Shown here in pieces: positions 1 to 8,489 of a stretch of 64,000 bases of DNA. Each line of letters starts with the position of its first letter. Position 1 is the first letter of the stretch. The translations under genes and the position numbers were made by a program. Source of the stretch: Leptospira venezuelensis (GTDB taxonomy: Bacteria; Spirochaetota; Leptospiria; Leptospirales; Leptospiraceae); assembly GCF_002150035.1 (NCBI RefSeq), contig NZ_NETS01000010.1, forward strand, positions 1,798,001-1,862,000, in the 5' to 3' direction. The notes beneath the pieces were generated by a model, which was not told the origin of the DNA, made no database searches, and saw only the letters and a program-made list of their open reading frames with translations.

Positions 1-1082
1 TTTTGGCAATTCTTCCTCCTTTATTATGGTCTATACCTTTATATTTAGAGTTTAATACTTACGGACCTTATTTCTTCCTTTGGGTACAATCATTCGGTCG
101 TTTTTACATAAAAATGTACGACCAAAAATTCAATCCTCTATTCTTCTATTCCAATTTCTCTTGGGCGTTTGGGATTTTTATATTACCTTTTTTACTTTGG
201 ATCGGATCAAATTTCGTTGGGTTCGTAAGGGAGAAGGGTAAAGGTCTATTCGCTAATATTCGAAAAAATGAATGGAAGGATCAAGATTTTGTGCCTGCGT
301 TCTGGCTTTTCTTATTCTTATTTTTGATCAGTTTTTCTAAATACCAATTGCCCCAGTACATTTATTGGTGCCTTCCTGCGGGAGCGGTTGTAGGCTCCGG
401 TTTTTTACTAAAACTTATCGAAAGTCCAGAGGGTTCTCTTTCTTTTGCAGGTAAAATTTTAGTTTATCTGACTAGTTTAGGATTCGTATTTGCCGGGATC
501 TTATTTCCCATCTTAGTTTTGGATGTCCCAATTTCTTATTATGTTTGGGTAGCTATTTATCTTGGGATCGCAGCGATCGTTTTATTGTATTTCAAAATGA
601 ATGCGGTGCTTGGGACCCTGGTTGTATCCGTCTCCTTCTTCTTTACTTTGGTAAGTTTGTATGCATATCCATTACTTGTTTCTTACCAACCTTCTAAGGA
701 AGTAGGGGAGATTATACAAGAAGCAGAGCCAGGCAAAGAAAAGTTTCTGATGTTTGGGGTTCCTGCCTCTAAAAGATCCTACGCGTTTTATTCTAAACGT
801 ATCACAAGAACCTTATTTGATCCGGAAGTTCTTTTCGAAGCACTTCAGAAAGATGGGGAAAGAATGATACTTATCTCCGAAAAGTATCTGCCTCATTTTG
901 ATGAGTTTACTGCAAATCGAGTGGATCTGGATATTTTTGCGGAATATGAGAGTTATAAGGTGGCAACTCCTGAGTTTGGTTTCTTCTTAAAATCTAAAAG
1001 AGATTCTTTGACCACCAAGGTGTATTTAGGCAAAATCCGATTTAAACCAGGAAAAGAGACCGCAGCAGCGAATTCTAAATAA
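1..1082 (+). CDS. Glycosyltransferase family 39-like membrane protein, C-terminal part (5' end outside window)
   Basis: The frame is open to the left edge, so the N-terminal part, where family 39 enzymes keep their catalytic acidic residues, is missing. What remains is a polytopic membrane protein: hydrophobic helices cover roughly the first 220 residues and a soluble tail of about 130 residues follows. The segment SKYQLPQYIYWCLPAGA resembles the SK.LPTY..P..PA signature of ArnT/PMT-type transferases that move sugars from polyprenyl-phosphate donors in the inner membrane. The family call rests on that motif and the topology; donor and acceptor cannot be told. It ends in a TAA at 1080-1082 and a weak hairpin follows. 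Confidence 0.6.
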   Translation, partial: LAILPPLLWSIPLYLEFNTYGPYFFLWVQSFGRFYIKMYDQKFNPLFFYSNFSWAFGIFILPFLLWIGSNFVGFVREKGKGLFANIRKNEWKDQDFVPAFWLFLFLFLISFSKYQLPQYIYWCLPAGAVVGSGFLLKLIESPEGSLSFAGKILVYLTSLGFVFAGILFPILVLDVPISYYVWVAIYLGIAAIVLLYFKMNAVLGTLVVSVSFFFTLVSLYAYPLLVSYQPSKEVGEIIQEAEPGKEKFLMFGVPASKRSYAFYSKRITRTLFDPEVLFEALQKDGERMILISEKYLPHFDEFTANRVDLDIFAEYESYKVATPEFGFFLKSKRDSLTTKVYLGKIRFKPGKETAAANSK

Positions 1083-1178
1083 TTCTTTTTTTTTAGATTT
1101 TAGAAAAAAGAATAAGGGAAATTTTACAAACCCACCGAATTCTTAAGTAGGCTTTGTTATGAGCCTGGTTTGGTTTTG

Positions 1179-1210
1179 GTCCCAGGGTCCTCCTGGGGCT
1201 ACTTTTCCCT
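1179..1210 (+). terminator. Weak hairpin, possible terminator of the glycosyltransferase gene
   Basis: CCCAGG at 1181-1186 pairs with CCTGGG at 1192-1197 across a 5-base loop, and a T-rich stretch follows (CTACTTTTCCC). The stem is short, so this is only a plausible terminator. Confidence 0.3.
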
Positions 1211-1225
1211 TCTTTTTGTAATTCT

Positions 1226-1342
1226 TTTTTTCACACAGAGCTCACGGGGGGACACGGAGTTATTATAAGTCTTTAATTTAATATAGATTCCTAAGTTCTC
1301 TTAAGCTACATCTCAGTGTTCTCAGTGACCTCCGTGCGAAAA
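1226..1342. repeat. Dispersed inverted repeat, copy A (CAC.GAG family)
   Basis: The left arm at 1226-1259 and the right arm at 1312-1342 are imperfect inverted copies. Each arm is made of about three 9-10 base units of the form NNCACNGAG (for example TCACACAGAG, then GACACGGAG). Two further copies lie at 2846-2937 and 61741-61848. The region between the arms is AT-rich with no ORF. Together with the hairpin at 1179-1210 this accounts for most of the 309-base gap before the M20 peptidase gene. Confidence 0.7.
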
Positions 1343-1391
1343 TCCATAAGTATTTCTCGACTTTTGAGCATTCTTCCTTTAGAAATGACGA

Positions 1392-2825
1392 ATGGATTTT
1401 CCCCGTTCCTTGTTCCTCTGTGCGATCTTATTCCTGTTTCAATGTGTCACTTCCCCTATTAAGAACATTCCTATAAAGGAAGAAAATCATATCCTGTCTT
1501 GGGAGAAAAGAGAAGCAGAAACAGTCAAAATTCTCGCTGACCTCATCCGGATCAAATCAGTAAGAGGAAACGAAAAACAGGTAGCAGAATATCTCAGATC
1601 CATTTTCGAGAAAGAAGGGATTAAGACTAAACTTATCTCAGAACCTGGATTTCCGGATAGAATAAATCTAATTGCAGAGTTAGAACCAAGTGTTCCTAGT
1701 TCCGACAAAGGTTTAATTTTAGGAAATCATCTGGATGTGGTAGAAGCAGATCCTAAAGAATGGGCGGAAGATCCGTTTGCCGGAACCATTAAAGACGGTA
1801 GAATTCATGGAAGAGGTGCCTTGGATTGTAAGGGGCTCATTGCAATGCAGATCGTTTCCTTTTTGGAACTGAAAAGATCTGCTATTCCACTTAAGAGAAA
1901 AATAATGTTCTTAGGTTTGGCGGATGAAGAATCAGGAAGTGAAAGAGGAGCGAGGTTCTTACTAAAAGCGCATCCTGAATTATTCAAAGGTTACGGATAC
2001 ATGTTGAACGAAGGGAGTTTTGGAACCAAGGGTGTTGCCATTCCTGGGAGTACTATCTTCAATATCCAATATGCCGAAAAAGGGAATCTTTGGCTGAATG
2101 TAAGGGCAAAGGGAGATCAAGGGCATGGTAGCACCCCCAGTCAGAATTATCCAAGTCTCAGGCTTTTAAAATTTTTAACGGAAGTTTTGGAATACGATAC
2201 TGAGATCCGAATCTCCGAAGAGACCGAAGGATTTTTCTATCAACTTGGGACCATTAGTCCTTTCCCGAATTCATTCATATTAAAAAATTCGAATATTCCT
2301 GGCCTAAGGAGATTGTTATATGGACCTATTCGCACAAGCAGACAGCTGAGTGCGATCACTAGAAATACTAAAGCAGTTTCAGGTCTAAAAACGGAAGAAG
2401 GTAAAGGTCATAATGTACTTTCTTCCTTAGCAGAAGCTAAATTGGATGTGAGACTTCTTCCTGGATTTGATCCTTTAGAATATTTGAAAGAAATCCAAAA
2501 GATCGCGGCAAAATATGAAGTAGAAGTGGAGCCTGCATCTACTGTAAATTCAGATAAATCTACTTTGGATTCAATCTTATTCCAAAAACTTTCTTCGGTT
2601 GCGACTCGCAAAATTCCTGGAAGTGTGGCCACTCCTTTTATTTCTCCAGGCAAAACGGATAATGCATACTTTCGTCAGATCGGTATGGAATGTTATGGGT
2701 TAATCCCTGTTCTACTAAACGAAAAAGAACTTACCATGCTTCATGGTAAGAATGAAAGTATTAGTGTAGAAAACCTAAAATTAGGGACACAGATTATATT
2801 TGAGATTTTATACCAAATGAACTGA
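1392..2825 (+). CDS. M20-family metallopeptidase, predicted lipoprotein
   Basis: This is a 477-residue zinc-dependent amidohydrolase of the M20 (ArgE/DapE/carboxypeptidase) family. The N-terminus is a lipoprotein signal peptide ending in LFLFQC, with Cys18 as the likely lipidated residue, so the enzyme should sit in an envelope membrane. The metal-site motifs are present: GNHLDVV with His113 and Asp115, RGALDCKG with Asp145, and ADEESGS with Glu179-Glu180. The dimerisation domain lies in the middle and a closing HGKNE segment near the end supplies the last His. The substrate is probably a peptide or N-acyl amino acid, but the sequence does not say which. The gene is flanked on both sides by copies of the CAC.GAG repeat. 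Confidence 0.85.
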   Translation: MDFPRSLFLCAILFLFQCVTSPIKNIPIKEENHILSWEKREAETVKILADLIRIKSVRGNEKQVAEYLRSIFEKEGIKTKLISEPGFPDRINLIAELEPSVPSSDKGLILGNHLDVVEADPKEWAEDPFAGTIKDGRIHGRGALDCKGLIAMQIVSFLELKRSAIPLKRKIMFLGLADEESGSERGARFLLKAHPELFKGYGYMLNEGSFGTKGVAIPGSTIFNIQYAEKGNLWLNVRAKGDQGHGSTPSQNYPSLRLLKFLTEVLEYDTEIRISEETEGFFYQLGTISPFPNSFILKNSNIPGLRRLLYGPIRTSRQLSAITRNTKAVSGLKTEEGKGHNVLSSLAEAKLDVRLLPGFDPLEYLKEIQKIAAKYEVEVEPASTVNSDKSTLDSILFQKLSSVATRKIPGSVATPFISPGKTDNAYFRQIGMECYGLIPVLLNEKELTMLHGKNESISVENLKLGTQIIFEILYQMN

Positions 2826-2845
2826 TGTTTATGGAAAACAAAACT

Positions 2846-2937
2846 TTTTTCACACAGAGCTGTGGAGGCGCAGGGTCGGTTTGATTTAGTTATCTAGATA
2901 ATTTTCCCTGCGTTCTCTGAGTCTCTGTGTGACCAAA
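2846..2937. repeat. Dispersed inverted repeat, copy B, touching the next start codon
   Basis: The left arm at 2846-2875 and the right arm at 2906-2937 are inverted relatives of each other and of the copies at 1226 and 61741. The right arm ends in CTCTGTGTGACCAAAA, directly before the ATG at 2938; it also contains the GTG at 2929 that could be read in frame as a start. Confidence 0.7.
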
Positions 2938-3900
2938 ATGCTTGTCAAAGAAGCTAGACCGAATCCTTATGTTCGAAAAACAAGAATTGGATCTACCTTG
3001 GTTCGCTATATTATTCCCTATATCTTTTTATACTTATTTTACCTACCGTTTAGAATTCTACCTTATAGAGCCTGCTTGATATACGGAAGATTTTTGGTAT
3101 GTCTTTTATATCCGCTCGCTAAAAAGCATCGTAAGATTGCTTACGATAATATTTCTTATGCATTTCCTGATTATTCGGAAGAGAAGAAGAAGGAACTTGT
3201 ATGGAAAAGTTTTCTTCATATAGGTGACCTTCTCGCTGGAACTTTATTTGCTCCTCGTCTAAGCCGCAAGTGGATGGATAAGTATCTGGTTTATGATGCA
3301 GAGTCATTAGCGATTGAACAGAAAACGATCCAAGAAGGAGTAGGAGTTGTTCTGATCTCCGGGCATTTTGGTACTTGGGAAATTCTTGTACAGTTTATGG
3401 GAATCAGAATGAAGGGTGGAGGGATTTATAAAAAAGTCCGAAACCCTTATGTGGACAGGCTCATTCATAAATTAAGAAGTAAAAACGGCATCAAATTAGT
3501 TTCTACAGAAGAATCTAGCCAAGTTACTAAGATGTTAAAACAAGGTTATTGGGTAGGATTCGGTTCTGATCAGAATGCAGGTAAGGTTGGGATCTTCGTT
3601 GACTTCTTTAATCGAAAAGCATCAACCTATCAAGGTCCTGCTTTGATGGCATACTTAACCGGTGCTAAAATGTTACTCTATTCAGTTTTATGCGGAGAAA
3701 AAGGAAAGGTCATGGTCCGAGTCAAAGACCTAGGCTTTGTAGATAAATCTGCATTCTCCGACAGAGAAGCCGCAATTCGTCATTATACTGAAGTTTGGAC
3801 TAAAGCATTAGAAGAAGAAGTGAAATTGTATCCTGAACAATATTTTTGGGTGCATAGAAGATGGAGAACCAAACCGGGCGATTTCCCGGGTCAAATTTAG
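2938..3900 (+). CDS. LpxL/HtrB-family lysophospholipid or lipid A acyltransferase
   Basis: This is a 320-residue member of the bacterial lipid A acyltransferase family, which transfers an acyl chain from acyl-ACP to a lipid A precursor or lysophospholipid at the inner membrane. A hydrophobic segment near residues 24-50 anchors it. The catalytic HX4(D/E) motif is seen as GHFGTWE, with His143 and Glu148. The family-typical SDQNAGK and F.G..A tract follow near residues 210-235, and the C-terminal YFWVHRRWR matches the end of LpxL proteins. Neither ATG 2938 nor the in-frame GTG at 2929 has a good ribosome-binding site; ATG 2938 is chosen because GTG 2929 lies inside a repeat arm. The specific acyl acceptor is unknown. 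Confidence 0.85.
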   Translation: MLVKEARPNPYVRKTRIGSTLVRYIIPYIFLYLFYLPFRILPYRACLIYGRFLVCLLYPLAKKHRKIAYDNISYAFPDYSEEKKKELVWKSFLHIGDLLAGTLFAPRLSRKWMDKYLVYDAESLAIEQKTIQEGVGVVLISGHFGTWEILVQFMGIRMKGGGIYKKVRNPYVDRLIHKLRSKNGIKLVSTEESSQVTKMLKQGYWVGFGSDQNAGKVGIFVDFFNRKASTYQGPALMAYLTGAKMLLYSVLCGEKGKVMVRVKDLGFVDKSAFSDREAAIRHYTEVWTKALEEEVKLYPEQYFWVHRRWRTKPGDFPGQI

Positions 3901-3902
3901 TC

Positions 3903-5066
3903 ATGGTTCCTGCGATTCCGATTATCTCATTTACGATCTGCGTTTTTTCTGCGTTTCTGATCTTTACTAAAAGGCCTCGCTATTCTTTTGATTCTATTTA
4001 TTCAATATTTATAATATTTCTGGCGGCCCCTCATCTTGGACATTTGTTTGTCCATAGATTTGATTGGGGGCCTGAGTTTTTAGATTTTACCATTCTCTTT
4101 CCTTATACATATGGCCCTTTATTATTATTGTATATTCGGAATCTAACAACCGAAGGCAAAAGTTTCAGAAGAGTAGATCTCCTTCATTTTGTCCCTTTTG
4201 TGATTTTGCAATGTATCCTTTTATTTCGATTATTCTTCTCTAATCCTCCCGAAGAAGAGTTTTACCCTCATGATTGGCATAGACCGAGTAGAGGATTTCA
4301 TCCGAACGGTGGATTGCTTGTTACTTCTATGTTGGTATATTCTGTTTGGACATTTGTACTTTTAAACCGACATCGGAAGAAAATAGTAAATCATTTCTCT
4401 AATATAGATAGTATTAAGGATTTACGATGGATGTATTGGAGTCTACTTCTGTTTGTAGTATCCACGGGCATTCATTTTTTATTAGAAGGTTTACTGTTCA
4501 CAGATCTTCCTCCTGAAACCTACGAACCTAGGTTTGTTCGAGGAGCAGCTGTATTAGCATTTTCCGTTTTCTTTTGTTGGCTTGGCGTACGGCAGACTGT
4601 GGTTTACACCCACAGGGAACTACATGCATTTAAAGAAAAAACATTAAATGAAGAAGAGGAAGTAGAGGAAGAAAGGAAAAAATACGAAAAGTCAGGGCTG
4701 CGGGAAGATATGATCCCTGAATTTCTATCTAAGATCAGAAATTATATGGAATCGGAAAAACCGTATAAAGATTCTGAATTCTCCATTGATTTACTTTCTG
4801 AAAATACTGAAATTCCGAGATTCTATATAACACAAATATTAAGCGAAACTTTGGAAACAAATTTCTATAATTTTGTTAACGAGTATCGGATCAAAGATAT
4901 CATCTCTGTTTTGGAAAATATTTCAGAAGAACGTCCTAACTTTTTGAGATTAGCCCTTGAGTATGGATTCAATTCCAAGTCTACTTTTAATACTTCTTTT
5001 AAAAAAGTCACAGGAAAGACACCGACACAGTATCTGGAAGAAATTTCCACAGTGAGCTCTACTTAA
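3903..5066 (+). CDS. AraC-family transcriptional regulator with N-terminal membrane domain
   Basis: The N-terminal ~240 residues form about seven hydrophobic helices, followed by a charged, coiled-coil-like stretch rich in Glu and Lys. A C-terminal AraC-type double helix-turn-helix domain follows over the last ~100 residues (LLSENTEIPRFYITQILSE, then LALEYGFNSKSTFNTSFKK and GKTPTQYLEE). It is probably a membrane-embedded sensor that binds DNA directly. The start is set at ATG 3903, two bases after the acyltransferase stop. An in-frame ATG at 3861 would overlap the acyltransferase by 40 bases and add a hydrophilic leader. The ligand and targets are unknown. Confidence 0.8.
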   Translation: MVPAIPIISFTICVFSAFLIFTKRPRYSFDSIYSIFIIFLAAPHLGHLFVHRFDWGPEFLDFTILFPYTYGPLLLLYIRNLTTEGKSFRRVDLLHFVPFVILQCILLFRLFFSNPPEEEFYPHDWHRPSRGFHPNGGLLVTSMLVYSVWTFVLLNRHRKKIVNHFSNIDSIKDLRWMYWSLLLFVVSTGIHFLLEGLLFTDLPPETYEPRFVRGAAVLAFSVFFCWLGVRQTVVYTHRELHAFKEKTLNEEEEVEEERKKYEKSGLREDMIPEFLSKIRNYMESEKPYKDSEFSIDLLSENTEIPRFYITQILSETLETNFYNFVNEYRIKDIISVLENISEERPNFLRLALEYGFNSKSTFNTSFKKVTGKTPTQYLEEISTVSST

Positions 5067-5158
5067 AATCCAAAAAATGTGGTTCGAGCCGATTGGGGCG
5101 GTCGAATTCGGCCGTAAGATTTCGTAGATTATTCTAAACTAATAAGTTTGGAGTAATT

Positions 5159-6049
5159 ATGCTTCGTTTACGATCTATTCTGTTGACCGCAGTTGCCGCT
5201 TTTATTTGGAACTGCGATAGTTCTGGAGGAACTGATCTTTCTTCCGCTGCGGTTTTATTATCTTCCTCTCCTTCACAGTGTACACCTACAACCACTACTA
5301 CATTACCTACAACTCTTACGGATAACTCGTCTTGTCCGGGGGCAGTGAATGACTCAACAGATGATCTTGGCTTTGGAGGGCCAACTTGTGTTACAAGTAT
5401 CGCTGCAGAGGCACCATGCTGGATGAAAACCAATTTTCACTGCGTAACTGTTACAGTAGAAGGTTCCAATTATGTGATCACAACCAACGATAAACCTCCA
5501 CATAAAAGCTCTTATTATTCAGTGGCTTCTGGCTATAACGAGGCGATAGATTCTGCTGGCGGTTTTCATACGAATCCAAATACCATTCTGTCTCAGAATA
5601 TTACGATGACGATCCCAACCACTCCAACTGTTACCGATTGTACTCAGTCCAACGCGGGAACAGATTCTGTAGGAGTTACAACATTGGGCGTTGTGATCTT
5701 TAATAACCAGGCAGCTCCTGGAGATTCTTTTGCTACCGAATATTACACAATGGACCCTTCTCAAGGTCATCCTCAGAATACTGGAAAATATCATTATCAT
5801 ACAGAACCTTATAAAATCACAAATGATGATGGTAGTATGGTAGGGATCATGTTGGACGGTTTCCCAATTTACGGAAAGAAAAACCAATCAGGCTCTTATC
5901 CTACATTGGATTCTACCACTCATACAACTTCTTGTACTCCAACTGAGTTTCCGGACGGTACATATTGTTATCATGTGGAGAACAATACAGGTTTGAACGG
6001 ATATATCATCGGAAGTTATTTTAAAGGAACTCCAGGTTCCGTAGACTAA
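5159..6049 (+). CDS. YHYH-domain lipoprotein
   Basis: This 296-residue secreted protein has a lipoprotein-like signal (FIWNCDSS, Cys19), then a low-complexity Ser/Thr-rich stretch near residues 25-60. A YHYH domain follows: the signature GKYHYHTEPY is near residue 210, followed by GIMLDGFPIYG and a DGTYCYHV segment. YHYH proteins are extracytoplasmic, of unsettled role, and often occur near copper or redox genes. The ATG at 5159 has a GGAG six bases upstream. A YwqK-like lipoprotein and an SCO protein follow closely, suggesting one transcript and hinting at a metal or redox role; that link is inference. Confidence 0.8.
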   Translation: MLRLRSILLTAVAAFIWNCDSSGGTDLSSAAVLLSSSPSQCTPTTTTTLPTTLTDNSSCPGAVNDSTDDLGFGGPTCVTSIAAEAPCWMKTNFHCVTVTVEGSNYVITTNDKPPHKSSYYSVASGYNEAIDSAGGFHTNPNTILSQNITMTIPTTPTVTDCTQSNAGTDSVGVTTLGVVIFNNQAAPGDSFATEYYTMDPSQGHPQNTGKYHYHTEPYKITNDDGSMVGIMLDGFPIYGKKNQSGSYPTLDSTTHTTSCTPTEFPDGTYCYHVENNTGLNGYIIGSYFKGTPGSVD

Positions 6050-6061
6050 TCAGAGGATAGA

Positions 6062-6613
6062 TTGAAATTCTTTTTACTCTCGATTTGTTTTCTTCTAGTC
6101 ACTTGCGATCCGATTCGGGTCGCAAATACTGATCCTTCTATCACTCGAAATGGAAGATATGTTCTTTATAAGGGAGAAAAGTTCTTCGGACTTCTGGAAT
6201 CGAAAGCAGAAGAATTGGAAATTATTCGAATTACCTCCTATAAGAATGGTTTGCCAGACGGTATAGAAAAGGATGTGCATTCTAATGGCCAGGTTTTAGC
6301 AGAAAGAGAATTTTCTGGAGGGAAGAAGATCGGAACCCATTTGGGTTGGTTTCCTGACGGAAAAAAACGTTTTCATAATGAATACTTAGAAGGGCAATTT
6401 CATGGTCCCCAATGGGAATGGAGAAACTCAGGATCATTATATTCTTATGCGAAATTCGATCATGGGAAAGTGATCGGAAAGAAGATGTGGAGAGAGAACG
6501 GACAGATCTATATGAACTTTGTGATCTATCAGGGACGAGCATACGGAATGACTGGTGGAAAATTATGCAGCCAGATCCGAGGAAATGAAGATGGAAATAC
6601 GATCTTATTCTAA
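6062..6613 (+). CDS. YwqK/MORN-like repeat lipoprotein, TTG start
   Basis: This 183-residue protein starts at a TTG preceded by GAGGA (about 6052-6056), with a lipoprotein signal LLSICFLLVTC. The body has repeated units of the form .G..NG......Y..G...G....W, as in YwqK and MORN-like proteins: LPDGIEKDVHSNGQ, GTHLGWFPDGKK, GPQWEWRNSGS and GKKMWRENGQ. Such proteins are often auto-labelled as YwqK-family antitoxins, but nothing here shows a toxin partner, and an envelope lipoprotein would be odd in that role. It overlaps the SCO gene at its 3' end, which supports co-transcription. Confidence 0.75.
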   Translation: MKFFLLSICFLLVTCDPIRVANTDPSITRNGRYVLYKGEKFFGLLESKAEELEIIRITSYKNGLPDGIEKDVHSNGQVLAEREFSGGKKIGTHLGWFPDGKKRFHNEYLEGQFHGPQWEWRNSGSLYSYAKFDHGKVIGKKMWRENGQIYMNFVIYQGRAYGMTGGKLCSQIRGNEDGNTILF

Positions 6614-7298
6614 AATTTTATTCTGCAGTTTGATTATAGTCTCCCTTTCTTTCGGTTGTGCGAAGGATCCAAAAGAAGAATATTCAGAAGAGATCACTGA
6701 CTTTTCCGTTCCTCAAAAGGACAAACTTCCTTTGTACTATGGAAAAGATCTACAGCCTGTTTGGGAAAATAAAAATTCTTCTAAGCCAAGAGAGATTTCC
6801 AAATTTATAATGAAGGATCAAGAAAATCAAAATGTTTCTGAAGGTCTTTGTAAGGGAAAAATTACTGTGGTTTCCTTCTTCTTTACTAAATGTGCAGGGA
6901 TTTGTCCGACGATCACAAATAATTTGAGTTTGGTGCAGAAGGAGTTTGAGGCAGATCCCAATATCCAAATTTTCTCCTTCTCGGCTACACCTGATCTCGA
7001 TTCTCCTCAAGTCTTGAAAGAGTATGGGTCCAAACGTAAGATTCGTTATGAAAAATGGAAACTTCTCACTGGAAACCAAAAGGAAATTTATGCTTTAGCA
7101 AGAGATTCCTTTAATGCAGATACTGTGATCCCGAAAGAAGACGCCAAAAAGAAACTGACTGAAAGTGATTTTCTTCATTCAGATCATGTTTATCTTTTAG
7201 ATTCACAACTTAGATTGCGCGGAATTTATAATGGAAAAATGAGATCATCTATCCAAGAACTAAATTCAGATATAGAAGTTTTGAAACGAGAACTTTAA
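6591..7298 (+). CDS. SCO1/SenC-family copper chaperone or redox lipoprotein
   Basis: This is a thioredoxin-fold SCO protein anchored as a lipoprotein (LIIVSLSFGC). The copper/redox motif CXXXC is present as KCAGICPT and the conserved distal His appears in LHSDHVYLLD, so all three metal ligands are kept. SCO proteins deliver copper to the CuA site of cytochrome c oxidase or act as thiol reductases. ATG 6591 is chosen over 6585 and 6555 because GAGGA at 6579-6583 is correctly spaced only for 6591. It overlaps the YwqK-like gene by 23 bases. An alternative complex III operon begins 1.2 kb downstream, which fits a respiratory role. Confidence 0.85.
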   Translation: MEIRSYSKILFCSLIIVSLSFGCAKDPKEEYSEEITDFSVPQKDKLPLYYGKDLQPVWENKNSSKPREISKFIMKDQENQNVSEGLCKGKITVVSFFFTKCAGICPTITNNLSLVQKEFEADPNIQIFSFSATPDLDSPQVLKEYGSKRKIRYEKWKLLTGNQKEIYALARDSFNADTVIPKEDAKKKLTESDFLHSDHVYLLDSQLRLRGIYNGKMRSSIQELNSDIEVLKREL

Positions 7299-7328
7299 TT
7301 CTGAGTTTTAAGGATAGTTTAATCCTCT

Positions 7329-8177
7329 CTATCTTTCTAACAACAACTCCGCACTTACAGGACAATGATCGGAAAGACCTTTTTCTGCACTTGGGTTTCC
7401 GTCAAAATTGCCATCATCGGACTCAAATTTGGTTTGGGCGAAACTTCCTTGCTGCCAATCCATATTAGTGATCAAATAATCTATGAAGCCGTCATGGTGC
7501 TGCCAACAATCTGATTTCTGTTTATAATTTGCTATTTTAAGTTTTAGATTTCGTTGTAGAATTTTCAGGAGGTCTACTCTTCTTTCCAGAACTTCATTGA
7601 AATCTCCTAATAGAACAAACTTGCCGAGAGAAGGTAAGATATCTTTTAATATTAGGATCTGTTCTTTCCTTTCCTTCTTATCTCTGGGAGAATGGCCTGC
7701 CTTTAGATGAACAACAAGCACGGAAATTTTCCCGCCATCAAGGTTGAATTCTGCGAGTAGACCTTTTCTGAGGCCTGGGCGAGTCGAAAGTTGTGTTAAT
7801 TCGCTGATCGTAGGTTTGCCCAGTTCCTTTTTCCAGCAAAGCCCCAATTCTTGGGAATAACCAGGAGTGACCGTTGCCTTACAGTCATATTCATTTATTA
7901 TAATATGCTGAAGTGCAGTTTCATTTTCTATTTCTTGGAACCCTATTATATCAGGATGATTGGATAGAATGATTTTTTTAATTTTAGCAAAATCTTCTTC
8001 TGTTCTATGTTTTCTATCTTTCGGGAACTTATGAGAATCTCCAATCTCATCATATAAAAAGTAGGAGTTGAAGCTTGTAACTTTAAGTTTTTTTATCTGA
8101 CCTTTCGCAATAGTAGAGATTGTTATTAGGAAAGCGAAGGGAATTCCCAGAAATAGGATCAGTGGGCGGTGCATCAT
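7329..8177 (-). CDS. Secreted endonuclease/exonuclease/phosphatase-fold protein
   Basis: The 282-residue product has an N-terminal hydrophobic signal of about 25 residues and then an EEP (DNase I-like) domain. The hallmark motifs are in order: KVTSFNSYFL, IIGFQEIEN with the metal-binding Glu, LLGDFNEV with the DxN pair, and GLSDHCPVSAELL with the catalytic Asp-His. The family includes nucleases, phosphoinositide phosphatases and sphingomyelinases, and the sequence alone does not choose between them. The gene converges on the SCO gene with a 30-base gap that holds a weak AGGAT...ATCCT hairpin. Confidence 0.8.
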   Translation of the reverse strand: MMHRPLILFLGIPFAFLITISTIAKGQIKKLKVTSFNSYFLYDEIGDSHKFPKDRKHRTEEDFAKIKKIILSNHPDIIGFQEIENETALQHIIINEYDCKATVTPGYSQELGLCWKKELGKPTISELTQLSTRPGLRKGLLAEFNLDGGKISVLVVHLKAGHSPRDKKERKEQILILKDILPSLGKFVLLGDFNEVLERRVDLLKILQRNLKLKIANYKQKSDCWQHHDGFIDYLITNMDWQQGSFAQTKFESDDGNFDGNPSAEKGLSDHCPVSAELLLER

Positions 8178-8489
8178 TCTTTCCAGATTAGTTTTCTGAA
8201 TTCATATTTTAGTAAAACAAGAAGTAAAATCCAGAAATTTTCTTATACGTAAGAACGATCGTTCTAATCATATCTATCATAAACTTAGGTTTGCTATTCG
8301 AGATCTTTTATCTTCTAAAATCGACTGTATTAAGTATAAATAACATCAATTTAATTGATACTAAGTCTCATATAAAAATGCAAGAAATCGCCAAACCAAT
8401 CGCGTTTTTACGCGTTTACTTGCAATTTTAACCTAAGACAAAATCCTTGTTCCCAAACCTTATTTTGGAACCCACGGGACTTCTCACGA
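8178..8489. other. 312-base divergent intergenic region upstream of the ACIII operon
   Basis: No ORF of note is present. It separates the secreted nuclease gene (minus strand) from actA (plus strand) and must carry promoters for both. It contains the 14-base palindrome at 8252-8265 and a small CGCG-TTTTTA-CGCG inverted repeat near 8401-8415. No confident -35/-10 pair could be assigned. Confidence 0.5.
8252..8265. promoter_or_regulatory. 14-base perfect palindrome, candidate operator
   Basis: AGAACGATCGTTCT is self-complementary and lies 75 bases upstream of the nuclease start and 225 bases upstream of actA. Its form resembles operators of TetR-type repressors, but no such regulator is encoded nearby, so the binding factor is unknown. 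Confidence 0.4.
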
